Assembly (NCBI GenBank): GCA_030591825.1
Contig: JAUVAG010000054.1
Location: 1-6,996 of the forward strand
DNA length: 6,996 bases
From: Dethiosulfatibacter sp.
GTDB lineage: Bacteria > Bacillota > Clostridia > Tissierellales > Dethiosulfatibacteraceae
Reading direction: 5' to 3'
Positions 1 to 5,740 of this stretch are shown here, piece by piece; within the stretch, counting starts at the first letter, position 1, and every line of letters begins with the position of its first letter. The position numbers and the translations under genes were made by a program. The notes beneath the pieces are model-generated. The model saw nothing but the letters and a program-made list of their open reading frames with translations. It did not search any database and was not told the DNA's origin.

Positions 1-526
1 CCGCTAAAAAATGCTGGCTTTCCACACCTTCGAACTTGTACCTTGCCATAATAAAAAAACTCATATATAGAATCAAAGCTACAATGATTTTGTTGTTGTA
101 CTTATTTGGAAGTATAAATATTACCGATGATAAAATTATTAGATCCATAACCTTTAAGAAAAATTCGACTGGATTATACTGGCTTACAAGCACAAAATAT
201 GAACCTACTAGAATAATTTCAATAATAGAAACCAGCAAGCTTATCTTTTTACTGTCATGACTCTTTTTGACCATGTAGTAAAGACATCCTATGACTATCA
301 ATGTCAAAACTCTTATAGCTATAAGGTGAAAATAGTTTGATTCATTGCTCAAAAATAAGTACTCCGGTATCATAAAAAGGGTATATACCACTGCAATCAG
401 TAATATCAACGGCTTTAAATACCTTGTATCCTTCTTCATCATTTTATCGAAATACTCATTTTCTATTTTTTTATTTTTGAAGCTGCATGTCAACTTATTT
501 ATAGCATACTTTTCAGTTTTTTTCAT
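1..526 (-). CDS. Partial multi-pass membrane protein (N-terminal half; possible signalling sensor)
   Basis: The reverse strand is open without a stop from an ATG at 526 to the window edge, giving 175 codons of an incomplete protein. The start is supported by a GGGGA-like purine run about 8 nt upstream. The first ~37 residues are charged and cytoplasmic in character (MKKTEKYAIN..., ENEYFDKMMKKD). Five hydrophobic segments follow at roughly residues 38-57, 65-86, 94-115, 122-139 and 146-162, with short charged loops such as KKSHDSKK. No catalytic domain is reached. An evenly spaced five- or six-helix N-terminus after a short charged tail is common in clostridial membrane-bound diguanylate cyclases and histidine kinases. 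A GGDEF or kinase domain may therefore lie beyond the left edge, but this is a guess from architecture. The gene appears to have its own promoter and is probably not simply the last gene of the ABC operon. Confidence 0.75.
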   Translation of the reverse strand, partial: MKKTEKYAINKLTCSFKNKKIENEYFDKMMKKDTRYLKPLILLIAVVYTLFMIPEYLFLSNESNYFHLIAIRVLTLIVIGCLYYMVKKSHDSKKISLLVSIIEIILVGSYFVLVSQYNPVEFFLKVMDLIILSSVIFILPNKYNNKIIVALILYMSFFIMARYKFEGVESQHFLA

Positions 527-544
527 TTAGTGTCCCCGTATCAA

Positions 545-566
545 GTTGCAACTGCAGTAATCTGCA
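545..566. repeat. Small adjacent dyads in the leader of the partial gene
   Basis: An 8-bp palindrome GTTGCAAC (545-552) abuts a 5-bp stem TGCAG/CTGCA with a TAAT loop (553-566). The word TGCA occurs three times. The site lies in the predicted transcribed leader between the promoter at 597-625 and the start at 526. It could be an operator or a weak RNA hairpin. There is no T-run, so it is not a convincing terminator for the adaptor gene. Confidence 0.3.
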
Positions 567-596
567 TAAATTACTGTTTATTTATCTATACAGAAT

Positions 597-625
597 AATA
601 TACCCTATATATGCTAATCTGTCAA
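597..625 (-). promoter_or_regulatory. Sigma-A-type promoter for the partial membrane-protein gene
   Basis: On the reverse strand there is a perfect -35 TTGACA (625-620), a spacer of exactly 17 nt, and a -10 TATATT (602-597). The predicted transcription start is near 590, leaving a 5' leader of about 64 nt before the ATG at 526. The -35 lies inside the last codons of the upstream adaptor gene, where TTG ACA encodes Leu-Thr just before GAT TAG. The membrane-protein gene can therefore be transcribed independently of the ABC operon. This is the best promoter match in the window. Confidence 0.7.
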
Positions 626-1816
626 AACTTCTTCGCCTTCTTCAAGTCCAGAAATTATTTCAAGATAATCATCGGTTTCAAGTCCTATTTCAACTTCTTT
701 TTCAACTTCCATTCCGCCTTCTATAACTATAACATAATCCATTCCTTCTTTTTCATAGACGGCATCTTTATTTACATAAACCACACCTTCCCTGTTTTCA
801 GTGTTAACCTTTACATCAACCGTACTTCCAAGAGTTAGTCTGCCAATTTCCTCGTTAAGTTCTATCTTTATCTTGACCCTTTTTTGCTCGATTCCAAGCT
901 CTGAAACCTTGGATACTGCCTTTGGATAAATCTGTGAAATTTTAAGGTCATTGATTTCAAGTTCCAAATCTGAGTTTTCAATATCCACACTCATGTCATC
1001 CTTGAGCTGTGCCGCTTCATCTACTAGAAAATCAGCATATACTGCAAGGCTGCTTTTATCCTGTACTTCAAGTATCAGTGTTCCCATTATAGGCATACTT
1101 CCAACAAAACCGTTAAGCTCAGTTACAGTTCCGTCAAAGTTTGATTTCAAGACATATCCGTCCCTGTGTTTTTCCAATATATCCAATGATATTGCCAGAC
1201 TGTCTATCTGTGCCTCATACTGGTTCCTGATATTTCCGGACACTCCCTTTGCCTGTAGATTGTACTGGTTGTTTAAAACTGCTATCTGGTTTTCAAGCTG
1301 CAATACCGTATTTTCAGCAATATTTACTTCCGATTTTGTCACTACATTTTCATTAAATAGTCTAAGAGCCTTGTCATACTCCTCCTTAGCTATTGCCAGG
1401 GAATTTCTAAGCCCCTGTATCTGAATCTTGATTCCGTTCAGTGTCTCGAAGTCAACGCCTACTACAGCTTCGGAATAGTTGGCTTCAAGAGCCTTTATTT
1501 CCTTGTTGATCCTTTCTTCCTCAAGGTCTATGGTGGAGTCGAATTCAATTAATATATCTCCCTTTTTCACCAGGTCGCCTACTTCCACGTTGATTGTCTT
1601 TATTTTCTTCATTCCATCACTGTAGAAGGTATTGATGTTTGTGGAAAGTATCTCGCCGTTTTCCTCAAGGTATTTGCTCAAATCTCCTACCTGGGCAGCT
1701 TCAGTAATGAAATCGTCTCCTCCCGTCAATGACTGGTTGTATGCATAATATCCTATACTTGATACAACTGCTGCAACTATCACTATGATTATTATTTTCT
1801 TTTTGCTGATTTTCAT
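614..1816 (-). CDS. MacA/HlyD-like membrane-fusion (adaptor) subunit of ABC export system
   Basis: A 400-residue periplasmic-adaptor-type protein, anchored outside the membrane by one N-terminal helix, that would link the permease to its substrate. After KISKKK a hydrophobic helix spans about residues 7-26 with no lipobox cysteine. The first lipoyl half is at about 70-94 (VEVGDLVKKGDILIEFDS). A long Glu/Lys/Gln-rich alpha-helical hairpin covers about 96-215, and the second lipoyl half is near 220-260 (SNFDGTVTELNGFVGSMP). Beta-barrel and membrane-proximal domains end in ISGLEEGEEVLTD. A GTG at 1822 is also in frame, but the AGGAGG at 1826-1831 lies only 3 nt from it and 9 nt from the ATG at 1816, so the ATG is chosen. 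The gene follows the permease by 18 nt. Known relatives include MacA and Bacillus YknX. No outer-membrane TolC partner is visible. The substrate is unknown. Confidence 0.93.
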   Translation of the reverse strand: MKISKKKIIIIVIVAAVVSSIGYYAYNQSLTGGDDFITEAAQVGDLSKYLEENGEILSTNINTFYSDGMKKIKTINVEVGDLVKKGDILIEFDSTIDLEEERINKEIKALEANYSEAVVGVDFETLNGIKIQIQGLRNSLAIAKEEYDKALRLFNENVVTKSEVNIAENTVLQLENQIAVLNNQYNLQAKGVSGNIRNQYEAQIDSLAISLDILEKHRDGYVLKSNFDGTVTELNGFVGSMPIMGTLILEVQDKSSLAVYADFLVDEAAQLKDDMSVDIENSDLELEINDLKISQIYPKAVSKVSELGIEQKRVKIKIELNEEIGRLTLGSTVDVKVNTENREGVVYVNKDAVYEKEGMDYVIVIEGGMEVEKEVEIGLETDDYLEIISGLEEGEEVLTD

Positions 1817-1825
1817 AATCACTTA

Positions 1826-1831
1826 CCTCCT
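1826..1831 (-). promoter_or_regulatory. Strong Shine-Dalgarno that decides the adaptor start
   Basis: The reverse strand reads AGGAGG, 9 nt before the ATG at 1816 and only 3 nt before an in-frame GTG at 1822. Normal Shine-Dalgarno spacing of about 5-10 nt selects the ATG. The site sits in the 18-nt gap after the permease stop. Confidence 0.8.
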
Positions 1832-1834
1832 ATT

Positions 1835-4183
1835 TTATGATGTTCTGCTCTTAAGCGCTTCTATAAAGTCAAGATTTGTTATTTTCCTGTATGTTATCAA
1901 TTGTGCCAATGTCAAACATATCATTGCAAATATTATAGCATATAGGACATTTTTTATTGTAATTGGTGCATTAAACACATATAGATCCGTAACATAAATG
2001 GTCCTCATGGCATCTATTAGAACTTTGCCCAGGGGGATACCATATATTATTCCCACAACCGACATTACAGCATTCTCTTTCAGAATTATTCCGAAAATCT
2101 CCCCTTTTGTAAATCCTAAAACCCTAAGGGAAGAAAATTCAAGCCTTCTTTCATTGATGCTGAGTACAGTCATACTGTAAATTATTACAAATCCAAGTAT
2201 TCCGGAAAATACAACCATTACTGAAATACTTGCTGCCGCCAAATCTATATATTCGAAGAACAGATCCCTCATGTCCTGCAGTGACTGTACGCCTCCTACA
2301 TTTTTAAGGTCTCCCAGATCCTCGGATATATTTCTGTCCGTATCAACCAGTGCACCGTTTACAAGGTTTTTACCTGCCAGCTTGTCCTCCATATAATCGA
2401 TATTCATATAGCCGTTTATGCCGAGGGCCTGGTCAATTATGTCCACAATTTCAATATATTCATCATCCATTCCTGGAATAAAGTTTTTCACCAGAATATT
2501 GTCTCCAGGTTCCACCTCCAGTATCCCTGCAAGGTTTGAAGATATCAGCATACCCTCATCAGGAAGTTCAATCCTATTTCCATAGAAGTCTTCAAAATTA
2601 TAGTATGATGTATCCTTATGAAGTCCTATAACGCTTACAAACTTTTCATTTCTTCCATATTGAAGTTCATAGGGCATCTCCATCTTTCCTTCGATTCCGT
2701 CAATATCAAGAATCTTTTCAAGATCCTTCAAGGAATCTTCGTGAATGGGACTGATAAAATCTATATTGTAGTCCATTGATAGGAATTCTCCATAATGTGT
2801 TTCAAAGACTACAGTCATCATATCCGATATCCAAAACGTCATTAAACTCATTGCTATGGTAAATGCCGCTCCCAAACTTATAAAAACGGATTTTTTCTTC
2901 TCTCTGAAAATGTTCCTGAAAACTATCTTCCAGGTGAAAGAAATCCTTTCCCATACAGGTTTGACTCTTTCTAAGAGTATCCTGTGTCCAGTCTGCGGAG
3001 GCTCATCCCTTATGGCCTCTGCCGGTGTTACCAACATTGCATCACGTGAGCCCACCAAACCTGCTCCTATACAAAACACCACAGATAATACAATGGATGT
3101 TATTATATTGGCAGGATAGAAAGCAACCTTAAGCAAGGGTATATAAAAATATAGAAGATATACTTGCGTCATAAACCCGGACATTATTGTTCCAAGTAAA
3201 GTTCCTAATCCTCCACCAATTATTCCTATGCTTACTGCATACATTGTATAATGTGAAAGAATTCTCAACCTGGAGTATCCCAGTGCCTTAAGTATTCCAA
3301 TTATTACCTTGTCGTTTCTTACATTTCTTGAAATCATTGCAGCCAGTATGGCAGCAGCCACTGCAAGGAACACTACTGGGATGAACCCAGACATCTGTTT
3401 AAGCCCATTTATTTCCTCATGGACAAGTCTGTTGCTGAGCTGGTCTTTCTTCTCTACTACCCTTCTAAGACCAAATTTATCAAGCCTGTCTTCGAGAAGC
3501 TTTTCAGTTTCACTGAACTTCTCTTCATCCTCAAGAGTTATGACAATATCATTGTATTTATCGGTCATTCCCGATATGTTTGCAAGATATTCCTCTTCTA
3601 TAAAGCCTATTCCGAATTTATCAGGAATTGGATAGATGGTCTGCTCGTTTTCCATTACATAGGTATATTCTGGATGAGATACCATTCCCTTGACTTCAAA
3701 TGTGTATTTCCTACCTGAAATCCTTAATTCTATTTCATCTCCTATTTCAATGCCTCTTGCATCTGCAAACTGTGTATGAAGGAGTATTTCCCTGCTGCTA
3801 ATTTCCCTCTTTCCCTTTTCAAGAAAAAGCTTGCTAATATTATTTGACTTCCCATCAACAGAAACAAGCCTAAGATTCACCTTTTCATCCTTGTTGTCAG
3901 TAATGACAGGTACATCAAAAACAATTCTGGCATCGACAGCCTCAACATTTTTTAATCCTTCAAGTTCCAGTGCATTCTTTTCGGAAATCTGCATTACGTC
4001 TACAAATACATCGCCAAAGTTTGAGATTTCATAATATTCAAGCAGTGAGGTTTCAAGGTTCGTTGCGGCACTGTTCATTAGGGTATACATGAAGAGTCCA
4101 GTAATTACAACAATTAATATTGAAATATACTGACCCTTTGAATGCCTTATCATCCTCAGAAGTCTGAGGTCCAGTTTTTTCAT
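1835..4183 (-). CDS. ABC transporter permease with two FtsX domains
   Basis: A 782-residue integral membrane permease built as a tandem duplication. A cytoplasmic N-terminus and first helix (about 19-37) lead to a large outside domain (about 40-262). Three helices follow at about 266-284, 313-336 and 358-378, containing the FtsX-type coupling motif ILKALGYSRLRI near 296-307. A fifth helix (about 432-452) leads to a second outside domain (about 455-645), then three last helices near 649-670, 703-724 and 745-765 with the second motif SLRVLGFTKGEI near 685-696. The two FtsX units could form a complete pore in one polypeptide. The ATG at 4183 overlaps the ATPase stop (TAATG), implying translational coupling. 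A GTG at 4189 is an alternative start adding two residues. Family members act as mechanotransmission exporters or envelope-remodelling pumps (LolCDE, MacB, YknZ kin). The substrate cannot be read from sequence. Confidence 0.93.
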   Translation of the reverse strand: MKKLDLRLLRMIRHSKGQYISILIVVITGLFMYTLMNSAATNLETSLLEYYEISNFGDVFVDVMQISEKNALELEGLKNVEAVDARIVFDVPVITDNKDEKVNLRLVSVDGKSNNISKLFLEKGKREISSREILLHTQFADARGIEIGDEIELRISGRKYTFEVKGMVSHPEYTYVMENEQTIYPIPDKFGIGFIEEEYLANISGMTDKYNDIVITLEDEEKFSETEKLLEDRLDKFGLRRVVEKKDQLSNRLVHEEINGLKQMSGFIPVVFLAVAAAILAAMISRNVRNDKVIIGILKALGYSRLRILSHYTMYAVSIGIIGGGLGTLLGTIMSGFMTQVYLLYFYIPLLKVAFYPANIITSIVLSVVFCIGAGLVGSRDAMLVTPAEAIRDEPPQTGHRILLERVKPVWERISFTWKIVFRNIFREKKKSVFISLGAAFTIAMSLMTFWISDMMTVVFETHYGEFLSMDYNIDFISPIHEDSLKDLEKILDIDGIEGKMEMPYELQYGRNEKFVSVIGLHKDTSYYNFEDFYGNRIELPDEGMLISSNLAGILEVEPGDNILVKNFIPGMDDEYIEIVDIIDQALGINGYMNIDYMEDKLAGKNLVNGALVDTDRNISEDLGDLKNVGGVQSLQDMRDLFFEYIDLAAASISVMVVFSGILGFVIIYSMTVLSINERRLEFSSLRVLGFTKGEIFGIILKENAVMSVVGIIYGIPLGKVLIDAMRTIYVTDLYVFNAPITIKNVLYAIIFAMICLTLAQLITYRKITNLDFIEALKSRTS

Positions 4184-4890
4184 TACCACTCAATCCCTTC
4201 AGGATCAACAGGCTCGCTGTTTTCATAATAGTCTATGATCTTACCGCTTCTCATCTTAAGTACCCTGTCAGCCATTGCGGCTACAGGAGTGTTGTGGGTA
4301 ATGATGACAACGGTCTTTTTATATTCAACATTTATTTTCTTAAGTATTTTAAGTATGGAGATTCCTGTTTCAAAATCCAAAGCTCCAGTTGGCTCGTCGC
4401 AAAGAAGTACCTCAGGCTTTTTGGAAACTGCTCTTGCTATGGCCACCCTCTGCTGCTCTCCACCACTCATCTGTGCTGGAAAATGATCTGCCCTTTCATT
4501 GAGATTAACAGCTTCAAGTACCTCGTCAATATCAAGAGTGTCCTTGCATATCTCAACTGCAAGTTCAACATTTTCTTTTGCTGTAAGATTTCCCATTAGA
4601 TTGTAGAACTGGAAAATGAATCCCACTTCGTTCCTTCTATAGCTTGTTAGTTTCTTTTCATCGTAGTTTGTTATTTCCTCGTCCTTGAAGAATATTTTTC
4701 CGCTTGTAGGAGTATCCATTCCTCCTACTATGTTTAGAAGAGTACTTTTTCCTGATCCACTGGGACCAAGTATTACTACAAATTCCCCTTCATATATTTC
4801 AAAACTCAAGTCCCTTACCGCCTTTACGGTAACTTCTCCCATCTGGTAATGTTTGCTTAAATTTTCCACTTTTATCAGAACATTTTTCAT
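4183..4890 (-). CDS. ABC transporter ATP-binding protein (MacB/LolD/FtsE-type)
   Basis: A 235-residue cytoplasmic ATPase that powers the adjacent FtsX-type permease. All ABC motifs are intact: Walker A GPSGSGKS (42-49), Q-loop Gln94 in [13 protein letters not shown], signature MSGGEQQR (141-148), Walker [13 protein letters not shown] (161-172) with catalytic Glu166, and H-loop His199 in IITHN. The FQFYNL stretch and DEPTGALD are typical of the LolD/MacB/YknY subfamily that pairs with FtsX-domain permeases. The length is normal. The ATG at 4890 has a GAGG-type ribosome binding site about 6 nt upstream. The gene lies 37 nt downstream of the NUDIX gene, and its stop overlaps the permease start by one base. 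Only one ATPase gene is present, so it presumably acts as a homodimer on the double-FtsX permease. Confidence 0.96.
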   Translation of the reverse strand: MKNVLIKVENLSKHYQMGEVTVKAVRDLSFEIYEGEFVVILGPSGSGKSTLLNIVGGMDTPTSGKIFFKDEEITNYDEKKLTSYRRNEVGFIFQFYNLMGNLTAKENVELAVEICKDTLDIDEVLEAVNLNERADHFPAQMSGGEQQRVAIARAVSKKPEVLLCDEPTGALDFETGISILKILKKINVEYKKTVVIITHNTPVAAMADRVLKMRSGKIIDYYENSEPVDPEGIEW

Positions 4891-4905
4891 AATTACCTCG
4901 CTTCC

Positions 4906-4923
4906 GTCAAAAACGCTTTTGAC
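4906..4923. repeat. Perfect inverted repeat between the NUDIX and ATPase genes
   Basis: GTCAAAA (4906-4912) and TTTTGAC (4917-4923) form a perfect 7-bp dyad around a 4-nt centre, ACGC. It fills about half of the 37-nt gap and lies 15 nt upstream of the ATPase start. It could be a regulator operator or a weak mRNA hairpin or processing site that separates expression of the two genes. The stem is AT-rich and is not followed by a clean T-run on either strand, so it is a poor terminator. Confidence 0.45.
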
Positions 4924-4927
4924 ATGC

Positions 4928-5548
4928 TTATTTTGATTTACCCAGTCTTTTGATGAAATTATATGTCATTTTTGCTGTCATTCCCCATATAACATAATCA
5001 CCGTACTGGTAGAATAGAACAGGATAGTTCATCTTTCTCCATTTATAGTTCCTGCCATTTGGAATCCTCTCAAAGGGAAATCCAGGCTTGAAATCCGGTC
5101 TGTATGATATATTGTAGGTTTCCGGTTCGTTTTCGAGGAAAAAGTCAAGGGGCACTGTAAATATTTCCTCCACCTCAGCCCTGTTGATTGACAATGAATC
5201 ATAATCTGTATTTAAAAGTCCTACAAAGGGATAGAGTATGAAATTGCTTGTGTTGGTAATATAATCAAGCTCTCCGATTATTTCAATCTTGTCTGCATCC
5301 ACTCCTATTTCCTCGTGTGTCTCCCTTATAGCAGCCTCCATAAAGTCTTCTTCAACCTCTACTGTTCCACCTGGAAATGAAACTTCTCCAGGCTGCTTGA
5401 TATTCATGGACCTCACCTCAAAAAGTATATGTAACTGTCCATCAATTTTCATCAAGGGAAGCAATACGGAATAAAACCTGTTTATCTCAAGGGGTTTTGA
5501 TTTTCTATTTTCATATATGTCTCTGATTTTATCTATATTCAAAGTCAT
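4928..5548 (-). CDS. NUDIX hydrolase, CoA pyrophosphatase-like
   Basis: A 206-residue cytoplasmic hydrolase with a complete Nudix box at residues 61-83 (G-x5-E-x7-RETHEEIGV), where Arg75, Glu76, Glu79 and Glu80 supply the metal-binding helix. Immediately before it is QPGEVSFPGG (52-61), and before that ILFEVRSMNI. Together these resemble the extra NuCoA/UPF0035 signature that marks the branch cleaving CoA or CoA derivatives to phosphopantetheine and 3',5'-ADP. Substrate assignment is by family resemblance only; other nucleoside-diphosphate derivatives are possible. The C-terminal region (DYVIWGMTAKMTYNFIKRL) also resembles that branch. The ATG at 5548 follows a purine-rich AAGGAAGGGAGGA stretch. 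This is the promoter-proximal gene of the leftward cluster, 37 nt upstream of the ATPase gene, so it is probably co-transcribed. Any link to the transporter's job is unproven. Confidence 0.9.
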   Translation of the reverse strand: MTLNIDKIRDIYENRKSKPLEINRFYSVLLPLMKIDGQLHILFEVRSMNIKQPGEVSFPGGTVEVEEDFMEAAIRETHEEIGVDADKIEIIGELDYITNTSNFILYPFVGLLNTDYDSLSINRAEVEEIFTVPLDFFLENEPETYNISYRPDFKPGFPFERIPNGRNYKWRKMNYPVLFYQYGDYVIWGMTAKMTYNFIKRLGKSK

Positions 5549-5570
5549 TCCTCCCTTCCTTGTTACTTTA

Positions 5571-5599
5571 ATTATACAATATGTATTTATTATAATAAA
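5571..5599 (-). promoter_or_regulatory. Probable promoter of the NUDIX-ABC operon
   Basis: The reverse strand has a consensus -10 TATAAT (5576-5571). A 17-nt spacer separates it from a weak -35, TTTATT (5599-5594). The predicted start is near 5564, giving a leader of about 16 nt that contains the purine-rich ribosome binding site. A second TATAAT occurs at 5594-5589. The weak -35 suggests dependence on an activator or simply AT-rich background. Confidence 0.4.
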
Positions 5600-5600
5600 T
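5585..5600. repeat. 16-bp perfect AT-only palindrome, operator candidate
   Basis: The 16 bases 5585-5600 (ATTTATTA and its complement TAATAAAT) are a perfect palindrome. It overlaps the proposed -35 of the leftward operon promoter. Its position suits a repressor operator. Perfect AT-only dyads also arise by chance in DNA this AT-rich, so confidence is low. Confidence 0.35.
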
Positions 5601-5655
5601 GATTAAATGCAAATACGGCAACATTTATAGCTGTATATTCAATAGAAAATCATTA

Positions 5656-5685
5656 TTCTTAATTATTTCTTAATCTTTCTTTAAC
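5656..5685 (+). promoter_or_regulatory. Three 11-bp-spaced TTAAY repeats, PHO-box-like regulator site
   Basis: Cores TTAAT (5659-5663), TTAAT (5670-5674) and TTAAC (5681-5685) are exactly 11 bp apart. The first two sit in identical TTCTTAAT words. Tandem half-sites with one-turn spacing are the hallmark of OmpR/PhoB-family response-regulator binding. The Firmicute PhoP box is made of TT(A/T/C)A(C/T)A-like hexamers about 5 nt apart. The last core ends 6 nt before a TATACT -10, putting the array at about -45 to -19 from the implied start, as in activated Pho promoters. It is the control region of the divergent glycosyltransferase gene. The regulator's identity is inferred. Confidence 0.5.
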
Positions 5686-5691
5686 TTTCGC

Positions 5692-5697
5692 TATACT
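5692..5697 (+). promoter_or_regulatory. -10 element TATACT, regulator-dependent promoter candidate
   Basis: TATACT begins exactly 11 bp after the start of the third TTAAY core. There is no good -35; the 17-nt position falls inside the repeat array at CTTAAT. This is as expected if a bound response regulator substitutes for the -35. The implied start is near 5704, giving a 36-nt leader to the ATG at 5741. Confidence 0.4.
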
Positions 5698-5708
5698 ATT
5701 GTGGTTTA

Positions 5709-5717
5709 TGATATAAT
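5709..5717 (+). promoter_or_regulatory. Extended -10 promoter (TGaTATAAT) of the glycosyltransferase gene
   Basis: A TG dinucleotide one base before a consensus TATAAT forms an extended -10, which can work without a -35. The 17-nt -35 position (CGCTAT) is indeed poor. The start would be near 5724, giving a short leader. The ribosome binding site AAGGTG (5730-5735) is 5 nt before the ATG at 5741. This could give basal expression beside the regulated TATACT promoter. Confidence 0.45.
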
Positions 5718-5740
5718 TATAGAAGAGTGAAGGTGAGTTT

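Noticed and set aside
36..530. Two small plus-strand frames at 36-260 and 345-530
   Set aside because: They lie opposite a continuous 175-codon membrane-protein frame that has a start, a ribosome binding site and a strong promoter.
951..1424. Plus-strand reading frame of 157 codons
   Set aside because: It is antisense to the adaptor gene, Ser-rich with no family resemblance, and has no supporting ribosome binding site: a codon-bias shadow. The same reasoning removes the plus-strand frames at 3309-3635, 3419-3718, 4235-4486 and 4294-4599.
1814..1822. GTG at 1822 as the adaptor start
   Set aside because: The AGGAGG is only 3 nt away from the GTG, while the ATG at 1816 has the normal 9-nt spacing.
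4958..4963. TATAAT on the reverse strand inside the NUDIX gene as an internal promoter for the ATPase
   Set aside because: No acceptable -35 sits 16-18 nt upstream and there is no TG extension, so it is too weak to annotate on its own.
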